Source of the DNA: Aureobasidium sp. EXF-3400
Lineage: Eukaryota > Ascomycota > Dothideomycetes > Dothideales > Saccotheciaceae
DNA length: 18,847 bases
Reading direction: 5' to 3'
Assembly (NCBI GenBank): GCA_024195585.1
Contig: SWBL01000580.1
Coordinates: 1 to 18,847, forward strand
Of this stretch, positions 9,829 to 18,154 are shown piece after piece. A model generated the notes under the pieces. It searched no databases. It was not told where the DNA came from and was given only the letters and a program-made list of their open reading frames with translations. The position numbers and the translations under genes were made by a program. Numbering within the stretch: the stretch's first letter is position 1; each line of letters opens with the position of its first letter.

Positions 9829-10827
9829 TCACCAAACAGTATATCCACCATCAACGACAACTTGACTGCCTGTCATGTAGCTACTGGCATCGCTAGCCAT
9901 GTACACCGCAGTACCCCTGAACTCCTCAGGTTTGGCAATTCTGTGCAAAGGAATATCTTTGATCCACCCTTTGCTCAATTCTTCCATTTCCTCACCTTCG
10001 TTGGCGGCGGTTTGGATGTAGCCAGGTGAGATTGCGTTGACACGAATACCGTGTTCACCCCATTCGCTAGCAAAAGACTTCATCATTTGAACCACTGCTG
10101 CTTTTGACTAAATTTCAAAGTCAGTGCTGTGACAAGAAGGGGAATTGAGGATGCTTACAGCATTGTATGCAGATTGCTTCTGAGGCCGATTAACAATCAC
10201 ACCCGACATACTCGACACCATAATAATACTTCCCTTGATTTTCTGTTCAATCATATGTTTGCCAGCCTCCTTGGCAAACAAAAAAGTTCCGTTTACATTG
10301 ACATCCAACATACCCTTCCAATCTCCAAAGTCATAGTCTTCAGCAGCTTCTCCTCCAGTGATGCCTGCATTCGTACACAAAACGTCCACTTTACCAAAGT
10401 CTTTTACAATTTGCGCAAAGGTTTGTTTGACGGCGGATTCGTCGGCGGTGTTACATTCGTAGGGACGCAGGTTGGAGGGAGGAAGACCTGAGGCGCGGAC
10501 TTCGGCGTTGATGGTTTCGATTGATTTTTTGGCGGACGAGAGGGAGAGATCGACGACTGCGCCGTGACCGCCGGAGAGACAGAAGGCGGCTAGGATTTGT
10601 TGGCCTAGACCTTGGGATGCGCTGGGATATGATGTTTAGAGGATCGTTGTTATACTTGACCTGGATATGGTATACCCTGTTACGACGCAGACCTTGCCAT
10701 CGAGAGTAAAGCACGGTAGAGTACTGACGCGACGGTAAGTTTCTCGCTGATGAAAGATATGTCGGCATGGTCGTATAGTCCTAGCAAGTGGACGAAGGGA
10801 TTGCGAAAAGCGCACGTACGGTGGCAT
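9829..10827 (-). CDS. Short-chain dehydrogenase/reductase (polyol/sorbose type) with mitochondrial-type leader
   Basis: Predicted 297-residue NAD(P)-dependent oxidoreductase of the classical SDR family, closest in style to fungal D-arabinitol/mannitol dehydrogenases and sorbose reductase. Minus-strand exons 10827-10676, 10621-10159 and 10107-9829. Introns are 54 bases (10675-10622, GTATAC donor, splitting a Gly codon) and 51 bases (10158-10108, GTAAGC...TTTAG). Joining restores the cofactor motif TGASQGLG (residues 50-57) and the catalytic YNASK (Y203, K207), both of which span introns. NAG is at 135-137 and the likely catalytic Ser at 190 (VSSMSG). RVNAISPGYIQT and VVVDGGYTVW end the protein as in the family. 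The first 43 or so residues are rich in Arg and Ser with a single Glu, which suggests mitochondrial import. The substrate is not determinable. It shares a divergent promoter with the flavin-reductase-like gene. Confidence 0.92.
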
Positions 10828-11393
10828 GGTGATGGTAGTCGTCGGATTTAATATGGCACGTTTTTTCTAAGATTGCTATGATCAAGTGCCACAACTTGTC
10901 CTGCGATTTATAGAGTGACAGGAGATTATATTTGCTCTTTCCTCGAGCTATCTACCTGTCTTTCATAGTGACACAGAGCAAGAGCTCTGTTGAGGTCTCT
11001 CGTCACACTTTGCTCATTCTGCAATCATACCCAAGAAGGAGCCCCGCTCGCATGGTGCCTTGAGCTAGGAACGAGAACGAGCTGTATCCGTAACCGATCC
11101 ACGTATGACCGTAGAGATATAAGACATCGCTCGCAACCGACAAAGTGGTTTTTGGTTCACACGGCGCGGTCGAGGACGTGAGGGAAGTGCGGTCGAAGTA
11201 GTGCGGCGCAATTCCGTGCTCGATGGGTCATTGCCGCTCCACCAGCCGAGGCGTGCTCGAATCATCATGATGATGACGGAACTTTTTAATCAACTCGATT
11301 GCCTATCTGTCTTTTCGATAGCATCCCAGTCTCTTCGTCCCAACACCAACACAACACTACACCTCACGATACCAACCCACTTCAACCGCCAGA
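10828..11393. promoter_or_regulatory. Divergent promoter between SDR and flavin-reductase-like genes
   Basis: 566 bases between two start codons. A minus-strand TATAAA lies at 10907-10912, about 80 bases upstream of the SDR start. A perfect 14-bp palindrome occupies 11261-11274. The last 70 bases before 11394 are the C/A-rich leader typical of fungal 5' UTRs. Co-regulation of the two redox genes is possible but not shown. Confidence 0.5.
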
Positions 11394-12317
11394 ATGAGTT
11401 CAGACAAAGAACAACACGAAAACAACCCCACGGCACAAGAGATGGAACACCACAAATACGACTCCGAGAAATCCGTCAAACGCAACCCTCACCCAGACTT
11501 CAAGTCCGTCGAAGCCTCCCGCCCCGACTGGCCCGAAGAAAACAAATGGCACTACACCAAGATCCGCAACCCAGACTGGAAACTCGGCGACGGCGCCAAC
11601 GATGGCGGTGAATCGCTGAAGAAGGAGCATGTCGAGATTGACCCTTATGCTGAAGGTCGCCCTGCTGTTTCCAACTACAAGCTTCTCATTTCGGCTATTA
11701 TCCCTAGACCAGTTGGCTTTGTGTCGACGAGGAGTAAAGATGGCAAGAGCACCAACTTGGCGCCGTTCTCGTATACGCAGCTGGTTAACCATGATCCACC
11801 TGTGTTTGTCATTGGATATGCGGGTGGTATGGACAATGCAAAGGACTCGCTCAAGAACCTGACAGAGACGGGAGAGTGTGTGCTCAACATCATCTCTGAG
11901 CACTTTATCGAGGCTGCAAACAGCACTTCCATCAACGCTCCCTATGGAGTTTCAGAATGGGCGTTGAGTGGTTTGACTCCTGCTGATTGCACTCAAGTCA
12001 AGGCCAGCCGTGTCAAGGAAGCCATCTTTGCTGCAGAGTGCAAGTTGATGAACACACAAGAGTTTGAAAGCAGAGCTACTCCTGGCAAGAAGACTGGTGT
12101 TTTGGCTGTGGTCGAGGGTGTCAGGTTCTGGGCTCGTGAGGATGCTATCAATGAGGATAGGAACTTGATCGATCCTGCTATCCTCAAGCCTGTTGCTAGA
12201 TTGGGAGGTATCACTTACTCGCGCATCACAGAGGGCTTTGAGATTCCTCGTCCTGACTGGGAGGAGAATAAGGAATTGGTTGACAAGCTTGCAAAGCCAA
12301 AGGTTGATGGACAGTAG
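11394..12317 (+). CDS. Flavin reductase-like FMN-binding split-barrel protein
   Basis: Intronless 307-residue protein. Residues about 85-270 form the flavin-reductase-like split barrel (PF01613 type): NYKLLISAIIPRPVGFVSTR, then STNLAPFSYTQLVNHDPPVF, then ECVLNIISEHFIEAAN. In this family the first two segments bind FMN phosphate and the isoalloxazine ring. The first 80 residues are a hydrophilic, charged extension (KRNPHPDFKSVEASRPDWPE, NKWHYTKIRNPDWKLGDGA) seen in fungal members and of unknown role. No transit or signal peptide is apparent, so it is probably cytosolic. Such proteins may reduce free flavin or simply carry FMN in an oxidoreductase. Substrate is unknown. Its partner across the promoter is an SDR. 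Start: ATG 11394 follows a C/A-rich leader. Confidence 0.9.
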   Translation: MSSDKEQHENNPTAQEMEHHKYDSEKSVKRNPHPDFKSVEASRPDWPEENKWHYTKIRNPDWKLGDGANDGGESLKKEHVEIDPYAEGRPAVSNYKLLISAIIPRPVGFVSTRSKDGKSTNLAPFSYTQLVNHDPPVFVIGYAGGMDNAKDSLKNLTETGECVLNIISEHFIEAANSTSINAPYGVSEWALSGLTPADCTQVKASRVKEAIFAAECKLMNTQEFESRATPGKKTGVLAVVEGVRFWAREDAINEDRNLIDPAILKPVARLGGITYSRITEGFEIPRPDWEENKELVDKLAKPKVDGQ

Positions 12318-12558
12318 AGGACACATGAATAGACGTACAATTTCAACTTATACATGAGATACGATGAAAGGGCAGAGATAGTGTATTCTCAAAGACGTGT
12401 ATAGAACCACGTAATCTGATATTCTTCCAAGCGACCGAAAGACTACCTCTTTTCCAAATAGCCATTCGCCATTCCCTCTAACCTGTTTCTCTTCGACTGC
12501 CAACCTTCTCGCACCTAACAACATCGCTTATGTCATGACTGAAGTCGGACACCCACCC
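12318..12558. other. Convergent 3' intergenic region
   Basis: 241 bases between the convergent stops of the flavin-reductase-like gene and the secreted-protein gene. It should contain both poly(A) sites. No gene seen. Confidence 0.4.
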
Positions 12559-13248
12559 TCATCTGAGGTAGCAGCAACGGTCAGTATCGGGAGTGTTGTA
12601 TCCTGTGCAAGCAGGATAAGGATAGGCATCACACCACTTTGGGATCTCATTCGGTGTTGCAGAGGGAGTAAAACCCGGGTTGACGATATTGGGCAACTGT
12701 GTCACATCGATGTCTGGATCGCCATGAGGTCCTATGCTGGGTGGCCACTCGGCGGGGATTTCTGTAAAGGTCAATTGTGGCGGGGGGTGGGTTGTGGTGA
12801 CTCCAGTGTTACGGAGTGAAGGATTTGATGGTTCCTCGGTGTGGGTGATGGTTTGTGGTGCTATGGTGTGGGTGATGGTTTGTGGTTCTATGGTGCGTGT
12901 GGTTGTGGGCGTTTCTGTAACTTCCTCCCAGCCTCCATCATCGTCTGTATTTGTCGGTTGTGTGTCTGTAGACTTTGAACCGTCGGTCGGGGTCGGAGTG
13001 AGAGTGATGTCCACACAGGTCGTTACTGGCGTTGTCATACAAACTTTCGTCACCGAAGGGTCTCCGAGCGAATTGGCTTTGTTACGGCGGCGTATCTTCG
13101 CAGGCTCATGATCGGAGACTGGAGCGAAGATATCAAGATTGGAGAGAACTCTATCATGAACGACTGTCTTGACGACGGTCACCAGGGTTGTGGCCTGCAC
13201 AGCCTTGAGACTGGCGAGGCAGGACAGAGAGACATGGATGAATCGCAT
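12559..13248 (-). CDS. Small secreted Thr/Pro-rich protein with Cys-rich C-terminus
   Basis: Predicted 229-residue secreted protein, intronless. It starts with a signal peptide (MRFIHVSLSCLASLKAVQA, probable cleavage after AVQA), then TTLVTVVKTVV, a Thr/Val pattern common at the N-terminus of fungal surface proteins. A polybasic KIRRRNK near residue 55 could be a Kex2-type processing site. The middle is Thr/Pro/Ser-rich and probably O-glycosylated, with a doubled PQTITHT unit. The last 30 residues carry four Cys (CDAYPYPACTG...DRCCYLR), suggesting a small disulfide-bonded tail. I do not recognise a named family. ATG 13248 was chosen over in-frame upstream ATGs because it puts a signal peptide at the terminus and avoids overlap with Maf. 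Role (cell wall, effector or other) is open. Confidence 0.7.
   Translation of the reverse strand: MRFIHVSLSCLASLKAVQATTLVTVVKTVVHDRVLSNLDIFAPVSDHEPAKIRRRNKANSLGDPSVTKVCMTTPVTTCVDITLTPTPTDGSKSTDTQPTNTDDDGGWEEVTETPTTTRTIEPQTITHTIAPQTITHTEEPSNPSLRNTGVTTTHPPPQLTFTEIPAEWPPSIGPHGDPDIDVTQLPNIVNPGFTPSATPNEIPKWCDAYPYPACTGYNTPDTDRCCYLR
12838..12891 (-). repeat. Tandem 27-bp duplication inside the secreted-protein gene
   Basis: Two adjacent 27-base units (12838-12864 and 12865-12891) differ by a single base. They encode two 9-residue units around PQTITHT. Such near-identity at the DNA level points to recent slippage rather than conserved protein repeats. Confidence 0.8.
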
Positions 13249-13450
13249 TTTTCTGACGTTGCACCCAATGGTTTGAAGTAAGGTGGAATGAAGGGAAAGC
13301 GCAGAAGAATTCGACGATATACGCATGCAGCTTATGACTGGTTTTAACATTTTTGTGGAGCATGAGGGAGTTTCTCGCGTGGCAGGGCGTGGTGGCGGTA
13401 GACGAGCAAGTGGCTCGCCCGAAAAGTCTTGTTGATACGGGTATAATAGA

Positions 13451-14313
13451 TTACTCTTCTTCTTCATCGTCTTCTTCTGCCTGGAGGTCGGGGTTCAAGA
13501 CTTGGCCGATAAGCTTCATGGTGGCATTGAGCGGTAGACCGACGACATTGTCGTATGAACCGTCAATCTTTTCGACGAGAATGGCACCCATACCCTGGAT
13601 GCCGTAGCCGCCTGCCTTGTCGGCGCCTTCGCGAGTCTTGACGTATGCGAGAATCAGGTCGTCGGATACTGTAGGCTTGGTCAGTACTGTGTAGCGAGAC
13701 ACCAAGGGGGGATCGTGGCGATACCTGCAGAGTCAAACTTGACGTTGGTCTCCTCGACGTGTCTCTTCAAAGCATAACCGGGGTCCATGGCACTTTCCAA
13801 GGGAGCCATACACACGACGGCGGTGTAGACCTTGTGCCAGCCGCTGTTCCTCAAAGCCTTGAGGACTGAAATGTGCTCTCTCTCGCTTCTTGGCTTCTCC
13901 AGAATGTCACCCATCGGGCTCACAACGACCGTGTCGGCAGCAATGACTAGAGCGGGCTCTCCCTTGTCGGAATCAATCTCTTGACGGTAGATGAGAGAAC
14001 ATTTCTGCTCGGCTGTTTGTAGGACGTATTCGAAGGGGGCAAGCGCCTTGCTGAAGTCTTCGGGAGCTGTGCAGGGGATAATCTCCAAGTCTCGCAGACC
14101 AATTTGGTTCAGGAGCTGCTTTCGTCGCGGTGAGGCCGAGGCCAGGATGACTCTCTTTCCACGAAGGGACTGTAGTGCGGGAAGCTCAAGGGGAAGAGGG
14201 GCGCGGGCAATTTGCTGGCGGACGGGAGCGGGTGCTCCGGCGACGAGAGGTGTGTGTTCCGAGTCGGCATCGTAGGCCGGCGGCGGCTCCAGTGGCGTCT
14301 TGTGGTCCGACAT
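13451..14313 (-). CDS. Maf-like nucleoside triphosphate pyrophosphatase
   Basis: Predicted 268-residue enzyme of the Maf/HAM1-like house-cleaning family, which hydrolyses non-canonical or modified nucleoside triphosphates (dTTP/UTP/m5-type) to monophosphates. Minus-strand exons 14313-13725 and 13668-13451 are joined by a 56-base intron (GTATCG donor, CTGAC branch, CTACAG acceptor) that splits a Val codon. Signature motifs are present: [12 protein letters not shown] (57-68), AADTVV (125-130), EKPR (139-142), YTAV (163-166) and [10 protein letters not shown] (213-222), all intact. The first 50 residues are an extension absent from bacterial Maf, with a PPAY motif (11-14). The tail is very acidic (EEDDEEEE). 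Start: ATG 14313 (MSDHKT) is nearest the promoter; the frame stays open further upstream but without family likeness. Divergent from the F-box gene. Confidence 0.93.
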
Positions 14314-14581
14314 TGTGCTTTGAGATTCTTGTCTTAGGTATAGAAAGAAAGGCGATGATGCTGGCGACTTTCTTGTGCTCCAGTCCATGACTCGGGCCCG
14401 TTGTCCCGCCCGCCATCTGAAACACCCCGCTGACGTCCACCATCCTTCCACCATTCCCTTGATTCACCACAAAATACATATCCAAACATTGACAAATATC
14501 CTATTATTTTTCTATTTTCTTTACCTCCTACCAAATGTACCTTCGATAAGGAACCTACTGCGAACCTCCCAAGAAAACAAA
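14314..14581. promoter_or_regulatory. Divergent promoter between Maf and F-box genes
   Basis: 268 bases separate the two start codons. A T-rich/pyrimidine stretch (about 14497-14530) precedes the F-box start, and the leader ends AAAACAAAATGG, a good fungal start context. Confidence 0.5.
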
Positions 14582-16429
14582 ATGGACAAACTACCGGACG
14601 AGATAGTACTCCAGATACTCTCCTGTAATCACAAGAAGAACTGTAGTATTTAGTACATAAACTGATTGCATACAGTCTTGGATGTAGAGCATCTTGTCAA
14701 ATGCCAGTACCTATCTCGTCGCTTCCTGCTTCTATGCCGGGATGACAATCTTTGGAAACTCGAATGCTTCGATGCTTCACGAGCAGAGTCCAGGCGCAGA
14801 CGTATGCGCATTGATCCTACGAATACCCAACTTCATACCCTGAGATCTGCCTTTAATGAGCTCTCTAGACAACCATCACAATCTTCCGGCCAAGATGCTG
14901 CTCCGAAATTATCGCCTGCTGCAGAAACACAACGTGCCTTCGCGAACTGGGATCCTTCTTATGGAAGCGAGACGGTCAATTTCTATGATGAATACATCCA
15001 TCGTCATGCTCCAGTAAACGTTGGCTGGTTGTCCATGCCGAAAGGTGAATCTTTGGAAGCCACTGGGCTTGGTTTGGTCGAAGATTCTGACAACAACCCC
15101 CAACACCTTGCGGCATCCTTGGACGATGGCAGTGTCTGCATATGGGATGTGCGGCCAAGGTATACCGACTCGGACCTGCCACAAGGTCGGATAGTGGCCA
15201 AAAGCTTACCAGGCCTTCTGTCTGGCAGTTCACGTGCAGGCCAGTCTCGAGAAGAGGTCAAGGCCATCATGACAGAGACTGGTGCGGTCGAATCCGTAAG
15301 CATCGACAACGATCGACGCAGAGGCTACTTCGCTCAAAATAGCACTCTTGTCGAGGTTGATCTGAGCACGCTCCAAGTCGTCTCGCAAGAATCCTTCCCA
15401 TTCCCCATCGCTGCGCTATCACAAGCTCGCGACTCAAGTCTCGTTGTAGGCACCAACTGGACCATCCACATACATGATCCTCGCAACAAGTCAAGGTCAG
15501 CCGTCAATCCTTCTCTTCAGTGCGAGATCATCGGCGGACCTGCATCAAGTCATGCTTTACTCTCACAGCCTGGACCTTTATCTATTCTAGATCGAGCGCA
15601 AGATGAATCCATCTGGATTGCTGGCAGATTCACACACCTGTTGAATTACGATCGTCGTTTCTTCCCCAAAGTACGCGGCACAGTACATTCTGGAGGACGC
15701 ATATCCTGTATTACGGAAAGACCCCGACCATATGTTCCACGTTCTTTGGATTTGCTTCAGGATCCCATGATCTCAATCTCGGACGTGTATGCTGCGAAGA
15801 ATGCTCTTGGATCAACCATCTTGGCTGCAGGCGAGTACAAAGGAAAAGGCAGCCTCGAGTTCTACGGACTAGCACCCTCAAGCTCAGGATCAGTCATCAC
15901 AGAGAGCTATCGAAACCGGCAGACAGCCGCTTCAACTCGTCTATTGTCGGTAGCTGCGCATGGAAACTCCACAATGTTCAGTGATGGCGATGGCAACCTG
16001 AAATGGGTCGAGCGAGATGGTATGACGACCATCCGAACCTACAACATCAATGAGGCAGTCGATACGCCATCTTTCAATCAAGCACAAAGCACAGCTCAGG
16101 GGCCAGACGATGAGCAATCTCAAGGGGATATTGTGCAGAAGATCATGCCTCTTCAACCGTTAACACAGTCGTGGTCTAGCAAGAGACCAGACGTAAATCA
16201 AACAGATTTAGTGCTCAAGACAGGTGATGGCCGGATAGGAGTGCTCGGCTTCGGGCACAAAACGCTGTATAGCAGAGAAGAAGATGAGACTGTAGTTGAG
16301 ACTACCGAGGAGAGGGTCAGGAGGGATGCTGAAAAGCAGTACCGAGAAACGCTAGGCAGAGCACTCCAAAGCCAAGCTGATGAAGTGAGATTCATGAGAG
16401 GTTTGGGTATGGCATTCAGCATGAGTTAG
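14582..16429 (+). CDS. F-box / WD-repeat-like protein
   Basis: Predicted 598-residue protein. Exon 1 is only 43 bases (14582-14624). A 51-base intron (14625-14675, GTAATC...TACAG) splits a Phe codon and interrupts the F-box itself; exon 2 is 14676-16429. Joining gives the F-box LPDEIVLQILS-FLDVEHLVK-LSRRFLLLC at residues 4-40, the Skp1-binding module of SCF ubiquitin ligases. At least one clear WD-type repeat follows (LAASLDDGSVCIWDV, WD at 171-172), and the rest up to about residue 545 has weaker beta-propeller character (VVGTNWTIHIHDPRNKS, DGDGNLKWVERDG). The C-terminus is a charged helix (ERVRRDAEKQYRETLGRALQ). Probable substrate-recognition subunit of an SCF ligase; the target is unknown. 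Tandem with Nas2 downstream, 167 bases apart. Confidence 0.87.
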
Positions 16430-16596
16430 GGCCTCTGGTAAATAGCATTATTAGATCTGTCCGACTGGCCCAAGCTCTCGAGCAGTCGAAGCAAGTGAGG
16501 GGCAAAAGGCATCACTTCTCCACACTCTCACGTTTGCCCCGCCATCGAACAAACAAACTTTCCTCATCATCCCTCTACCAGCCAGAAACAATCTCG

Positions 16597-17360
16597 ATGG
16601 GTCTAAGAATGAATGACATACATGCACCCACAGTTGCGCCGGGTCCCAGTAGCACACAGGCAAATGGCGCAGGCAGAGAGAAACTGTCGTTGCCGGAGCT
16701 CATTGCTGAGAAGGATCGCGTCTGGAGCGAGTTGTCTGCACTGAGCTCGGTCCTAGACAGTGTGAGTTATATCCTCCTACAGTGCTAGTGGATGTAAGCT
16801 GACAAGTATATTTGCAGCATGGAGTCAACATGAGCACCACATTGCTTACGTTCGACGGCTATCCTCGTCCTGATCTCGACATCGCCCAGATCCGCACAAC
16901 ACGCGCCCGCATTATTCCCTTAAAGAATGACTATAAGAACCTGATGGCACGTATCGAGAAGGCTATGCACGCACACTGGGAGAACGCTGCAGCAGCACCT
17001 CTGCCAGTGGCGGCCGCACAACCTTCAGCTCAGACTACCGAAGCAGCACGAAGCTCACGCGTCGCATTGGAAGCACCCTTCGCCAAAGTCAACAGTGTTG
17101 TCGCATCATCACCAGCAGCCACAGCAGGTCTCAAGCCCGGCGACAAGATTACAAGGTTCGGGGATGTGGATTGGATGAATCACGACAAGTTGAGCAAGGT
17201 AGCTCAGACGGTACAGCAGAGCGAGGGTGTTGCTATCACGGTCAAAGTCATCAGGCCTGCAGCGACGGGTGCTGGCGAGCAGAGATTGGAGATGCAGCTC
17301 ACATCACGACACAACTGGGGAGGCAGAGGTATGTTGGGCTGTCATCTGTTACCTCTGTGA
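16597..17360 (+). CDS. NAS2: 26S proteasome assembly chaperone Nas2 (PSMD9/p27), PDZ protein
   Basis: Predicted 235-residue chaperone that binds the Rpt5 C-tail during assembly of the proteasome base. Exons 16597-16761 and 16818-17360; the 56-base intron (GTGAGT...TTTGCAG) is in phase 0. The N-terminal helical domain has LSLPELIAEKDRVWSELSAL, then TTLLTFDGYPRPDLDIAQIR and ARIIPLKNDYKNLM, the Nas2_N signature. An Ala/Pro-rich linker follows, and the PDZ domain (residues about 140-225) contains APFAKVNSVV, SSPAATAGLKPGDKITRFG and an end WGGRGMLGCHLLPL typical of fungal Nas2. Start: ATG 16597; a second ATG four codons on (16609) could also serve. Length fits the family (220-240). Confidence 0.93.
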
Positions 17361-18154
17361 AGTCAGGCTAGGCAACAGCAGGCTACAGCCCAACAAGAAC
17401 AGAGACAGATTGCTAAGCAGCGGCGACAATGATGCTCAATTACAGCGAGTCGTCAAGAGACAGCACGACTGTGAGACAATTGCCGACAGCTCATGCAAGA
17501 GACAGGCAACCGCAGCGTCCAGGAAGCAAGACAGCCGATGGCCGATGAAAGCACAAGCTTCCCAGCCATCTGGCTGCAGCACATGACAGCGTTCATGACG
17601 TTGTTTTTGCGATCTGGGGGAAATGGTATAGGGCTGGCTGGCATAACTGCATTACAGCCTAAAGCTTAGAAATCAAATATGCACAGTTTCCTCCAATGAA
17701 AAGCAAGAATTCCAAGCCTGTTACAGTGATATGACGATGCAGCTGAATTGCTGAGATTGAAGAGTGAGGCAGCAACGTGACTGACAAAGCTCAAGCAAGA
17801 GATTGGTAAGACAGGAGGTGGTTGAGACGGGCGTGTGAAGGCTGTATGGCTCAAAGAACGAATAGAGAGACAGGATAGAGTGACGGAAGGCGTTTGTTGA
17901 CTGGGAAGCGGCCAACGCGATGCCAAGGGCTGAGGGAGTGAGAGCAAAGGCAGGCGCTCGGGCCATCAAAATGGGCTCGAAAAACATGATTGCCATCGAG
18001 CGTCAACATCTCTTGCTCTTGTCCCTTTAACAATCACCCATACCCATCTCTCTCGTCAGTTCTCCCGCCAGCTTTCATCACCCCGCGAAGCATCCATCTC
18101 TGACCTTGCCCGCAGACTTGTCGCTTTACTTGACCCTAAATCGACATCACAACA
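17361..18154. other. Intergenic region: Nas2 3' flank and Ran promoter
   Basis: 794 bases. 17370-17590 still looks coding-like in composition (Gln/Arg-rich when read in one frame, with stops), but no domain or splice model makes sense of it. 18030-18154 is the C/T-rich leader before Ran, ending CACAACAATGGC, a strong fungal start context. No RNA gene recognised. Confidence 0.45.

Noticed and set aside
11400..11903. 167-codon minus-strand frame
   Set aside because: Antisense shadow of the flavin-reductase-like gene, low-complexity Val/Phe content.
13249..13467. Upstream in-frame extension of the secreted-protein gene (ATG at 13467)
   Set aside because: It would overlap the end of Maf and bury the clear signal peptide inside the protein.
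13353..13607. Plus-strand frame with a run of serines
   Set aside because: The serine run is the complement of the acidic EEDDEEEE tail of Maf; not an independent gene.
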